Shown one piece after another: positions 22,215 to 32,446 of a stretch of DNA of 64,000 nt; position 1 is the first letter of the stretch, and every line of letters starts with the position of its first letter. A program made the translations under genes and the position numbers. Source of the DNA: Penicillium oxalicum. Lineage: Eukaryota; Ascomycota; Eurotiomycetes; Eurotiales; Aspergillaceae. The notes under the pieces were generated by a model. That model did no database searches and was not told the origin of the DNA. It saw only the letters and a program-made list of their open reading frames with translations. The stretch is taken from positions 3,038,001 through 3,102,000 of the forward strand of contig NC_064654.1 in assembly GCF_001723175.1 (NCBI RefSeq), given 5' to 3'.

Positions 22215-23838
22215 TTTGGGGGGATTTTTCTTCGTTCTTGAGTGGTTGTTATTTTTTTTGGATGTGTATGGTAGGATGGCGAGTGTAAGTTTCTTTCTTT
22301 TGTTCGTTTTTCTGTTGGTTTCTTCTGTAAGAGATGGAAGGTGGGGGACGAGGAAATGAGCAGAGATCTAATTGAATCAGCACGCGTCGAAGGACAAAAT
22401 AAAAGAAGAGTACGCGTCGAGTTTTTGTCGAGGTATATGTATTGTACTATAGATAGTAGCCCTGGTGACTGTCAAACTAAATACTCGCGGACAATTGCGA
22501 CCGAAGAACAAGTATGACTCACAAGGTGGAAAAATTAAGTTACAATATTTTAGTCCCGTACAATGGTAAACAATTTAATTTCTCTTTATTTGAGGCCCCA
22601 TTACCTTATCAGGCTTGGAAAAGGTCGCTTTTTAAGAATTGATCCACCCTTTGACTAGATCGAGTCGATGTTTCGAACAGAAAACGCGGGGCGGACCCGT
22701 CCAGCGACTGGACGGATGATAGGCAGCAGCTCCACTGCCAGGCAGTAGGACCTAACCTCCACACCTCGGTGGAATTTGAGTCAATATGGCAAATGCAGAG
22801 CATCAATATATGTATACATGTAGTTTCCAATACACTATTCATTATCTCTATTGTTGACTGCGGATTCGATCTGCGTGAGTTAGGTACATAGTACTTCCAC
22901 CTACCTACTTATACAGGGACCTAGGTACTCCACGATGTATAAACCTTTCATGTCTAATACATTTCCTGCCTACATGTTCTTCAACAGGTACGTGTTGTAG
23001 CTACGTGCCTCTATCTACCACCACCCAGATAAATTATCCTTGAAACTGAAATTCTCAACTGGCGGATACTTCCCTTGTCCTTTAGTCTATAACAATCAAT
23101 GTCCACACACAGCCTCGTGTTTCGATTTGGGAAAGCGAAAGATCCGTCAACGTTGACTTAATCGATAAATCCCAAAGCATAGAATGCAGTATGAATGCAG
23201 CTCTGCCAGGTACATGAAACAGCAGTCCAGAGTGGGGAAAAAAGTGTCGGGAATGAAAGATTTTTAAAAAAATGACTCCCGAGTTTACGTGCAGCCTTGC
23301 TGACTCGGGGAAGTTCATGTCTATGTGTCTTCATGTTGAATCATAGTTGTCTGGCAAAATAGCCCGGAGAAGGAGCAATACGAAGGGAAAAAAATAACTG
23401 GTTTTGTCACAGCTAGGATTGGAGGTGGGCAATTTCGAGTGAATTGTCTCGCTAGAGCTCCCTGCCTGTGAAATGGAAAGAGGTAATGGAAAAAAGGGAA
23501 GGGGCATCAATCTTGATCAACACTGTTTCGGCACAATCACAACCGGGTCCAACATGATTCAACGGAATGCTCCAACAAAAGTAATTAGCTCTACAACAAC
23601 GAATCCAGGACATGCAAGGGCATGGACATGTGGCTAATCCAAAATCAATTCCTCATATTATGGAAGCTGTCGAGGGTCTGAGACCGCGAACCGACTAAGT
23701 AGGCCATGCCAAAGCTAAATCTACAGGGAAAATTATGATGCAGAAACAATACCACCCGGTAGACCTTCTTCAAGATCTTCCTGATAGGGCATACTCCGTG
23801 CATAACGATGGGAAGCGTTCCTGGCGGATACTTGCTCC
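22215..23838. other. Intergenic, 1.6 kb, AT-rich
   Basis: Promoter side of the HD gene and 3' side of the GPI-protein gene. Noticeably AT-richer than its surroundings, with GTAGGTA-like short repeats around 22880-23010 and A runs. No gene supported. Confidence 0.5.
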
Positions 23839-24623
23839 TCACAGGACAAAGGCGGCCAAGGCGAGGCCGAAGAGGCCAGCGCCGGAAGCGCCACGGTTGA
23901 GGGGGGCGGCAGCACCGGTCTGAGTGATAATGGAGGAACTCGCAGAGGCGGAGTCGCTGGTGGCAGTGGCTTGCTGGAAACCTGGTGCGAGAAAGTCCAC
24001 ATCGTCAGTAACCTCGAACGATGAGCAGGCAACATGTTATACCTGGGAAAACTGACCAGTGTAGCTGGAAGCGGTCTCACTGCTCATGGAACCAGTGGTC
24101 ATAGCATTTGACTGGCCGTCGGAGCTGTTGCTGTTGTTGTCGTTGTTGCTGTTATTGTTGGAGTTGGAGTTGGACGAGCCAGCGCTGGCGCCAGTAGGAG
24201 CAGCACTCGCGTAGGTAGTCGCCAAGAAGTGCGAGTTGTAGCATCGTTGCTCACAGTCAGCATACTTCTGGGTCTCAGCCGGCGAGCCGTTTCCTTGAGG
24301 GCAAGCGGCGACACAGCTGTTGGTGTCGTTGGCCTGGTTTTCGTTGGGGCAGGGGACGTGGTAGCATTGAGCAATGCAGCAGACGTCGTTGGCGTTGCCT
24401 GTGGTGGAAATCGTCAGTTTGCAATTGACCCATGAACACCACGGTGAAGAAGGCGTGAAAATGTGATCAAAATTCCTGGGGGTAATGACGGACACTTCTT
24501 GGCACACTGGGCCTCCGCGGACATCGTAACGGTGGGAGCCACGGTGGTGGAGGTAGTGGTGGTGGTGTCCACTGCGGCAGCCAGGGCCAGCAGGGTGGAA
24601 AGGGCAATCAAGGTCATCTTCAT
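23839..24623 (-). CDS. GPI-anchored Cys-rich cell-wall protein
   Basis: Three exons on the minus strand: 24623-24494, 24398-24043, 23973-23839; 206 residues. A signal peptide is evident (MKMTLIALSTLLALAAA) followed by a Thr/Val-rich stretch. The central part has ten cysteines, including CNANDVCC, CYHVPCP, and the pairs CVAAC and CEQRC; its spacing does not match the CFEM motif well. An Asn/Ser low-complexity linker follows, then a small-residue omega region and a hydrophobic tail (GLFGLALAAFVL) typical of a GPI attachment signal. The first donor is an unusual GTCCGT, chosen because it restores the Cys codon at the junction. The last acceptor is TTTCCAG, keeping phase. Likely secreted to plasma membrane or wall; function unknown. 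Confidence 0.85.
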
Positions 24624-26403
24624 CTTGGCGGTTTGGAGAGTGTTGATGGGCAACGGTAGTGACTGAGAGATTTAGAGAAAACGAGTGACGGAGGAGAGGC
24701 AGTAAAGAAGAGTGGATGGAGGAAGGGATAGGATGGGCAAGGGTGGGAAAGTAAAGCCAGTTAAATAATGCAAAGAAACAGGGCGTGACCGAAAGCAAAC
24801 AACAACAGAAATCAACTTTGATGGTCCCGAGAGAGCCACGCAGGGGCACTGGCATGTTGGGTTTTGGGTCCCGAACGCTCTCTTGACATCGCATGCTTGG
24901 GGAGAGTCGATTGACCGTGACGTGCCTCGCATTATGCATCACTACCAAACTGTGAAGATCTCAGAGAGCTTCTTACCCCCCCTACTAAACACTAAACCGA
25001 GCTCTCTTGCGCTCTTGTTGGATAGGTGACCCCCGATGGCCATTCCAAGCCCGATCTTGGATTTAACCATTAACTACAAAGGGAGCTAACTTTCTGTTTC
25101 CCTCTGTATTTTCCGCCAGGTGTCTGTTTCTTTGTTTCTACTTCTGTTTTCTGTGATTTCAGTCCTTGTCTCGCACGCTCTTCAACACCGAGGCGAGAGA
25201 GGGGAGGACTGTAGGACTTCAGAACCGAGTCCGCTCAGGGTATACGCCCTCCAGCAGGTCCCTGCAATGTGCAGTCTGCAGGAGGCAGAGTGCCTTACTT
25301 CTTCGAGAAGAGTTCCTGCAGCACATCCCCCTTCCCTCGATGTGTCCACTTCTTCGATTGTCTTTTCTCGAGGCAAAAGGTCATTAGCGCCCTGTGGTGG
25401 AGATGAAGAGACGCTAGTCAGTCTGGGAGCCCTGCCAGGGGACCAACTAAATCCGGGGTCTCCAGGGTCTCCCTTGGCTCCATGTCCGTGCTCCTCATCC
25501 ACTGGGATCTGCGGACGAGGACAAGCCGAGTCCAGACAGATTGTTTTGCTGCTCGGTCCTGGATGCACATGGGGGGACAACTAATGCATCAACCGAGTCT
25601 GGCAGTGGCTTTGGTGATATCCCCTTGTGTGGTCACCCGATTTATGTATGCATGAAGGGTCTGCTGTAGATGCTGCTATCGCAGCCCACTCCTGGCCCAA
25701 GGGGGTCTGGGCTTGGGAGAGGTAATTGACAAGAATGATCACTTGCCTGCGCTTGGATTCTGAAACTACGCTGAGATGTCTTGGCTTTCTAGCTGAGAGG
25801 CGACGAGAGGTCCAAAGGGAACTATGTAGCCGGCAAGGTATTACTACTTATTACATAGAGATGGATAGTATTCCTCCAATAGAAACCTTACACATCGAGC
25901 TTCCAATTCTTCTTGAAGGTAGAATTGTCCGGTCAGTCATGAAGGCGAGTCGCGGGTCCAGTCCTCTCCAATTCAAAGCAAGTGTCACGGATAGCTTTGT
26001 AAGTCTCAAGATTGGCATCATTGACCCCAGGTCGACTGTGTTCCAATCGTAGATCGTCACGGGTCTTGCAAGGATAAGATAGAGTCCCTGGAAAAAGTAT
26101 CGTTGGACAACAGATCGGGCGCAAATGTGAAATACCACTGTGTGTCTGAGTCTTTTAATCTTGGACCATAAGCAAGAAGCCGGTTGATCCTCGACCTGCT
26201 GTTTCAATATGTGGGAAATAATGATGCGTTGTAAGTAAATGTGGAACAGGCAGACGAACGAAGAGGTATAGAGCGTCTCGGTGGCTTAATGGCCCGGTCG
26301 AAGAACGGGCATCTTAATCACATGACCACGCGACACTAATGACGCGCGCGGTATTTGCAGGTGCTGCGAACGAGACAGCGCCGAGCAGGGCTCGTTCGCC
26401 ACC
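24624..26403. promoter_or_regulatory. Divergent intergenic region, GPI protein / mph1
   Basis: 1.8 kb between the divergent start codons of the wall-protein gene (minus) and mph1 (plus). A 154-codon plus-strand ORF at 25120-25584 begins with GTG and has a hydrophobic start but no other support. A TCACATGACC motif occurs near 26319-26328, about 75 bases upstream of the mph1 ATG. Confidence 0.45.
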
Positions 26404-29400
26404 ATGTCTGACGTTGGGACTGTATCAGGCTACTCAGATGATGATTTTGTAGTTCCTGATTCTCCAAATGAGGAACTTCCTCGTCGTCCGGTGAAACGTC
26501 GTCGTGTGCACTCATCTCCGGGCAGCACAGATGGCGCCGGGGAAATCGCGTCCGAGACAGACCAGTTCTCCGACTTTGATGACGGCTTCACAAATGGGCG
26601 GAGCTCGTCCGAAGAGTATGAGCGAGACGCACGCTCCAAGTCCCGGAGCTTCGTGCCCAAGCAAAGCAACATACAAGAAAACATCTTCGTCACCCAGCTC
26701 ACGCAACCCGACTCGAGTCCCGAACGGATTCGCGGCCCCCGCTGGCAAAAACCCGTCCCAAGGGCAACTTCTCCCATAACAAAGCCGGCTGTATCCATCG
26801 AGCGCCCTGTACAACAAAACCGGCAAAATGATGACGACAATTACGACGAGGAGGAGGCCCTCAGAGAGGCACTGGCTGCATCACTGGACGCATTCGAGGA
26901 GGAAAAATCCATGCGACAAGTCCTGGAAGCGACCATACCGGGCTCGAAGCCTGCAAGGTCCGGCGAGGTGATTACTCCGATGGATATGTCGTTCGAGCTG
27001 GAAGACATCCCCGACGATGCTTTTGATTCCTCGCCGTGCTTGTCGCCGGTATTACGATCAATCCAGCCTCCTACGTCGCAATCGAGTTTCAATCGACCGA
27101 CGAACCGACCCCAGTACATGCGACAGATGACTCTGTATGGCATGGCAGCGCAGAACCACAATCCGGCGCCGCAAGAAAAAGACTGGGCGCCCCCCGACAA
27201 AGATGAGCGTCCGACCCACCACAAGCTGAACAATGAGACATTGAACACCTGGTGGTATCCTACAAACATAGGAACTATTCGAGACTATCAGTTCAACATC
27301 GCTCAAAAAGGGCTATTTCACAACTTGCTGGTTGCCCTGCCCACCGGCCTGGGAAAGACCTTCATAGCTGCAACGGTTATGCTCAATTGGTATCGGTGGA
27401 CAAAGGACGCACAGATGGTCTTTGTTGCGCCGACCAAGCCCCTGGTGTCACAGCAAGTAGCGGCCTGCTTGGAAATTGCCGGAATTCCTCGATCCCAAAC
27501 GACCATGCTCACCGGTGGCGCTGCGCCGGGCCTTCGAGCGAAAGAATGGCAAGCAAAGCGGGTGTTCTTCATGACACCGCAAACCTTGATCAACGACTTG
27601 AAGACGGGCATTGCGGACCCAAAACGCATAGTTCTCTTGGTGGTCGACGAGGCCCATCGCGCCACGGGCGGGTACGCTTACGTCGAGGTGGTCAAGTTTC
27701 TTCGACGCTTCAATCAGAGTTTCCGTGTGCTGGCATTGACAGCCACCCCTGGGTCGACAGTCGAGTCGGTTCAGGCGGTCATTGATGGCTTGGACATTTC
27801 CCGAGTTGAAATCCGTACAGAGCATTCCCTGGACATACGTGATTATGTGCATAGCCGTGACGTGGAAATTGAGACGTTTGAGAATTCCGATGAGATGTTA
27901 TTCTGCATGGACTTGTTATCTACCACACTTCGACCACTCGTCAGTCAGCTTCGAACGATGAACGCATACTGGGGAAATGACCCCATGGGGCTGACGGCCT
28001 TTGGTCTGACCAAAGCCAGACAGCAGTGGATGGGGTCCGATGCAGGCCGCAATGCAAATTTTGGCTTGAAGGGCAAGGTGAACGCCATTTTCACGGTTCT
28101 TGCCAGTTTGGCCCACGCTATCGACTTGTTGAAATACCACGGGATCGTCCCGTTCTACAGGCACATATTGCATTTTAAATCAAATACAGATGGTCAGAAA
28201 GGAGGTAAGTGGCAGAAACAAGTCGTTCAGGATGAAAGCTTCAAGAAGCTTGTCAGTCACCTTGAACCTTGGACAAAGAACCCTGAATTTATTGGTCATC
28301 CTAAGTTGGAGTATCTGAAGTCTGTGATCTTGAATCATTTCATGGATGCCGGAGAAGGGAAAGAGGCCGTCGAGGGTCATACTGGTCGCGCAACCCGAGT
28401 GATGATTTTTGTGCATTTCCGAGACAGCGCAGAAGAAGTGACCAGAGTGCTTCAGCGGTATGCGCCCATGATCCGTCCACACGTCTTTGTGGGACAAAGC
28501 TCGGCCAAGGGCTCTGAAGGCATGGATCAAAAGACTCAGCTGTCCATCATTGAGAAGTTCAAGGCCGGCACTTACAACACGATTGTCGCCACCTCCATTG
28601 GCGAAGAAGGATTGGACATTGGTGAGGTCGATCTCATCGTGTGCTATGATTCTTCTGCCTCTCCCATTCGCATGTTGCAGCGAATGGGTCGAACGGGCCG
28701 GAAAAGAGCCGGCAAGATTACGTTACTGCTCATGAAGGGGAAAGAAGAAGACAATTACACCAAGGCAAAGGACAACTACGAGAAGATGCAGCAAATGATC
28801 GCGAGTGGTACTAGGTTTACTTTCCACGACGATCGGTCTGCTCGAATCCTGCCTCCTGGGATCCGTCCTATCGCCGACAAACGCCACATAGAGATTCCTC
28901 CGGAGAATTCTCAATCAGAACTGCCGGAGCCCAAACGCAAGGGGAAGGTGCCCAAGAGGCCACCAAAGAAATTCCATATGCCAGACGACGTGGAAACGGG
29001 ATTCACCCGCGCATCAACTCTCGAGGAAAGCTTTGCAAAGTCGGGCAGAAAGAAGGTGACTCCCAAAAAGAGACCTCGCACGCCCACGCCAGAGCCTGTC
29101 GCGGTGCCGCCATTGCAAGACGTCCTTCTCTCTGTCAGTCAACAGCAGGAATTGGAGCATTTATACCAAAATATTGGGGACACATCACCCCAATTCATCC
29201 ATCATCCGCGAACAGATGCCTTTCCTCAATTACAGCTTGTTGCGAGACCGACCAAGTCGGTGACACATGGGGCTTTAACCCGACGCATGATCAATACACT
29301 ACGCAAAATGGATCAATCCGGCCCCGAATGTGAAGATCGGTACAGGAAGATCATTGCTCTAGAAAATGAGAGAGCAGCCAAAGATCCCCGTTACAGGGCA

Positions 29401-29724
29401 CTCAATGCGGCAGCAAAGCCTTTAACCAAGTTCACATCTTCCGAACATTCAAGAAAGTCGAAGTCGCCAAATGCTGGGGATGTCGACTCTGACCGCGATG
29501 AGATTTCAGCCTTGATGTCTCCCGAGGCCTCTGATGTAGAGTGTCACTTTATACGTTCACCTCCAAGAGCTGCGGAAAGTGGAATGGGAGAGGATGACTC
29601 TGACTCTGACCTCCCTGATGCAAGCGCCATCTTTCAGTCAAATCCAAAGGCGGGCTCAGGACAGACTCGAAACCAGGACCAACCACGGAGGACCAGACTT
29701 GCCATCTTTTCCGATAGCGATTGA
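26404..29724 (+). CDS. mph1: ATP-dependent 3'-5' DNA helicase Mph1 (FANCM family)
   Basis: Intronless, 1106 residues from ATG 26404 (context GCCACCATGT). The N-terminal ~280 residues are acidic and disordered. The superfamily 2 helicase core follows with all expected motifs: [10 protein letters not shown], Walker [12 protein letters not shown] (near 310), APTKPLV, DEAH (near 414), LALTATPG, then the helicase C domain with [30 protein letters not shown] and [13 protein letters not shown] (near 760). Mph1/FANCM unwinds D-loops and remodels stalled forks, limiting crossovers in recombinational repair. The insert between the two helicase lobes and the basic C-terminal extension (about residues 830-1106) match fungal Mph1 in size. 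No lesions. Confidence 0.97.
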   Translation: MSDVGTVSGYSDDDFVVPDSPNEELPRRPVKRRRVHSSPGSTDGAGEIASETDQFSDFDDGFTNGRSSSEEYERDARSKSRSFVPKQSNIQENIFVTQLTQPDSSPERIRGPRWQKPVPRATSPITKPAVSIERPVQQNRQNDDDNYDEEEALREALAASLDAFEEEKSMRQVLEATIPGSKPARSGEVITPMDMSFELEDIPDDAFDSSPCLSPVLRSIQPPTSQSSFNRPTNRPQYMRQMTLYGMAAQNHNPAPQEKDWAPPDKDERPTHHKLNNETLNTWWYPTNIGTIRDYQFNIAQKGLFHNLLVALPTGLGKTFIAATVMLNWYRWTKDAQMVFVAPTKPLVSQQVAACLEIAGIPRSQTTMLTGGAAPGLRAKEWQAKRVFFMTPQTLINDLKTGIADPKRIVLLVVDEAHRATGGYAYVEVVKFLRRFNQSFRVLALTATPGSTVESVQAVIDGLDISRVEIRTEHSLDIRDYVHSRDVEIETFENSDEMLFCMDLLSTTLRPLVSQLRTMNAYWGNDPMGLTAFGLTKARQQWMGSDAGRNANFGLKGKVNAIFTVLASLAHAIDLLKYHGIVPFYRHILHFKSNTDGQKGGKWQKQVVQDESFKKLVSHLEPWTKNPEFIGHPKLEYLKSVILNHFMDAGEGKEAVEGHTGRATRVMIFVHFRDSAEEVTRVLQRYAPMIRPHVFVGQSSAKGSEGMDQKTQLSIIEKFKAGTYNTIVATSIGEEGLDIGEVDLIVCYDSSASPIRMLQRMGRTGRKRAGKITLLLMKGKEEDNYTKAKDNYEKMQQMIASGTRFTFHDDRSARILPPGIRPIADKRHIEIPPENSQSELPEPKRKGKVPKRPPKKFHMPDDVETGFTRASTLEESFAKSGRKKVTPKKRPRTPTPEPVAVPPLQDVLLSVSQQQELEHLYQNIGDTSPQFIHHPRTDAFPQLQLVARPTKSVTHGALTRRMINTLRKMDQSGPECEDRYRKIIALENERAAKDPRYRALNAAAKPLTKFTSSEHSRKSKSPNAGDVDSDRDEISALMSPEASDVECHFIRSPPRAAESGMGEDDSDSDLPDASAIFQSNPKAGSGQTRNQDQPRRTRLAIFSDSD

Positions 29725-30003
29725 GAGGCGACGCACATTTGAAGATGAGACCTTACTCTTATTGGTCGCAAATGGTATAACACCACATGTACATATATAC
29801 CCAAATTAGACAGTCATGAATGAATGATCCCAAACTGGAACCTTCGCCTGCCCTCTTCTAGATGCGAGTGGAGCCCCAGCGAGCTGACTGAGATAAGATG
29901 CTAGCTCCACGCGGGCCCGCAGAAACATCCACGCACCGCCCGCCAACAACGCCGACTGTTGACCAACTCCAAAGGCCCCCAGGAGCACCACAATCTCTAC
30001 ATC

Positions 30004-31195
30004 ATGGCTGACGCTCAATTTGACAGCGCGCTGTAAGTTCACAAGCCTCTTGTATTCCTCAGCATGTCACATTCCTTCTCAGGTGGCACCAAAGAACACA
30101 TGCGGGTGTCAATGCAGTTCCTCTCCTGGAACCCCGCCTCGACCGTACCGAATGTCCGCAAGCTGACCAGGTTTGATTCAGCGATCTGCTTCGGCGCCTG
30201 AACCCCCGCGATACCAAGGCCAATCTCCATGCGATCACGACAATTGTGCCAGATCTGACCGAAGACCTCCTCTCCTCCGTTGACCAGCCCCTGGAGATCC
30301 GCCGCTGCCCGCAGACCGGCCGCGACTATCTGCTCTGTGACTACAACCGTGACGGGGACAGCTACCGTTCGCCATGGAGCAATGAATTCGACCCTCCCCT
30401 GGAGGACGGCACTGTGCCCAGTGAGCGTGTGCGCAAGCTTGAAGTGGCTGCGAACGAGGCGTTCGATGTTTACCGTGAGCTCTATTATGAGGGCGGCGTC
30501 GGCAGTGTGTACTTCTGGGACTTGGACGATGGGTTCGCAGGTGTGATCTTGCTGAAGAAGGGTATGATCATTCAAACGCATTCCTCCTTTTTGCCCATTC
30601 CTGGATGCTTGAGGAGACTTTACAAATATCAAAATAAAGCTGTTGTGACTGACGGATCTCGGCCATTTAGGAGTGACCGCCGGTTCTCAAAGCTCTGGCG
30701 AATGGGATAGCATTCATGTCTTCGAGGCCACCGATCGTGCTCGCATGTCCCACTATAAGCTGACAAGTACTGTGATTCTTCACCTGGCAAACGAGACCGA
30801 GGCTCTTGGTGAGATGGATTTGAGCGGCAATATGACCCGTCAGGTCGAGACCGATCTGCCCGTTGAGTCGGACGCTAGTCACATTGCGAATGTTGGACGA
30901 TTGGTTGAGGACATGGAGTTGAAGATGCGAAATTTGTTGCGTAAGTTATCGACTTAGCCATATTGATTACGTCTGTGGCTCGGGGAGTGCAGTGACTGAC
31001 TATGATACCAAATTATAGAAGAGGTCTACTTTGGCAAGGCCAAGGATGTTGTGGGTGAGCTGCGCAGTAAGTCTTTCCCCCGCGTGATGCGACTGAACTC
31101 AGGGTCTGACACATATTTCAGGTCTTGGTTCTCTGTCTGAGAGCAACCGTGATCGCGCCACACAACTGGAAATGATCAAGGGCATGCAGAAGTAA
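30004..31195 (+). CDS. cap2: F-actin-capping protein subunit beta
   Basis: Five exons: 30004-30032, 30182-30561, 30671-30940, 31019-31066, 31122-31195; 266 residues, the normal size for CapZ beta. Joined exons give the family hallmarks [43 protein letters not shown], the Trp-containing WDSIHVFE, and a C-terminal helix ending in EMIKGMQK. The last segment is the tentacle that binds the actin barbed end. It forms the obligate heterodimer with Cap1, which is not in the window. It starts 279 bases after the mph1 stop on the same strand. All splice junctions keep frame, with canonical GTAAGT-like donors. Confidence 0.96.
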
Positions 31196-31487
31196 GCGAA
31201 TTCAAGTGTTTCGGCCTGGGCAGATGGAATAGGTGATGAAGACTCTGGTAGTCCACTTTAATCGCGCTAGATTTGCCCACACAATACTGTCTCTCTCATA
31301 GCACCATTGCGAGATTCCAATTTCAAGAGCATATTATTTACGTCCAAGTTCAGGCTGATGGAACTTTACAAAACTCATTGAATCTTCGATTTTTGTGGCT
31401 GACACAGTTCCTGCTGTAGCCGGGGTATCAATTAACGCGCCGTGCACAGCACCACCCAAATTCCAATATTTCCATCCATAATCCCGC

Positions 31488-32079
31488 TCAATCAACTTGC
31501 ATCTCATCCGACCCAAGACTCTCCTTGGGGCGCGAGTCTCCGTTGGGCGCGCGGGCCAGGTGTTCCACAAAACCTCTTGCCGCAGCCCACAGCTCGGCTT
31601 CTTTGTCCATCCCCACGGTATCTTTCCTGCTGTTCAACCAACTGATATCCAAGGGGTTTACGGCACCAGACCCGGCTCCTATTGACCCGGCGGCACCGAC
31701 GCCGGCACCATTAGGGTCACCTGGCTTGCCGGCCAATTCTTGACCCAGGGAGTCTTCCTCAAGAGCGTATATTTGTCGACGTAGCCGGACATCGACGGAG
31801 GACAGAAGCGCAAAGTATTTGGAGACCGCCTCTTTGAATTGGGCCTTGTGGGAATCGAGAGATCCGTTCATTGAGCCATTTGAGTCGGGCTGGTTGTTCG
31901 TGAGGGCTTGAATGGCGAGCCCAGCCGACTGAAGCAACTGGGAAATATCCTAAAATATCGCTTGTGAATATCTTGTGGTTAAAGCAAGCTTCTGTAGCCC
32001 ATACCTTGTCGATATCGTTCAGTTGTCGTATGCGATCTGCAGATGTAAACATCTGTTGAGCTGGTGACTCTTGACTCAT
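31488..32079 (-). CDS. med11: Mediator complex subunit 11
   Basis: Two exons on the minus strand, 32079-32005 and 31949-31488; 178 residues. The first exon (MSQESPAQQMFTSADRIRQL) joins to DISQLLQSAGLAIQALTN in frame, giving the conserved Med11 core: RIRQLNDIDKDISQLLQSAG followed by a helix with YFALLSSVDVRLRRQIYALE. Med11 belongs to the Mediator head module and pairs with Med22. The Gly/Ala-rich linker and acidic tail are fungal additions. The gene is divergent from taf5, another Pol II initiation factor, with 367 bases between the ATGs. Confidence 0.9.
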
Positions 32080-32446
32080 CTTAAAGGGTGACCAAGAGGT
32101 GTGGAGAAAGTGTGAGAGCCGATGCGAAAACGAGGCCCCTTCAAGCAAGTTTCCAGTGTCTTCAACTTCTCATAAAAAATCTGCGCATTCAAAGATGTTT
32201 GGGCAGTGGAAACTGTCCGCGGGGAAAAGCGACCTCCGAGATAAGGTCATGTGACTATCAAGTCCGGGGAGCTCGTTCTGCCGGGATTCCACCGCCCACT
32301 GGATATCAAATTCGTCTTAGAAGTCGCCCTGTCAGGCCCTGTCACGTGTCGCGACGCCTTTCATCTGTGTTGAACAATTTGACCTGACCTGTTAGCATCG
32401 CGTTTGAGTATTTAAGGTTTTATTTTTTTCTGTCGGCTCAATCGCG
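32080..32446. promoter_or_regulatory. Bidirectional promoter, med11 / taf5
   Basis: 367 bases between divergent start codons. Visible elements are a GTCACGTGTC box (CACGTG core at 32343-32348), a GTCATGTGAC near 32246-32255, and a TATTTAAG TATA-like box at 32409-32416, 31 bases upstream of the taf5 ATG. Element assignment is by pattern only. Confidence 0.55.

Noticed and set aside
25120..25584. 154-codon ORF with a hydrophobic, signal-like start
   Set aside because: First codon is GTG, no ATG in frame near the start, no conserved Cys pattern or domain; an equally long ORF runs on the other strand.
26271..26335. GGTGGCTTAATGG... with a GGTCGAA stretch, resembling tRNA pieces
   Set aside because: No acceptor-stem pairing and no correctly spaced T arm could be drawn; not a tRNA.
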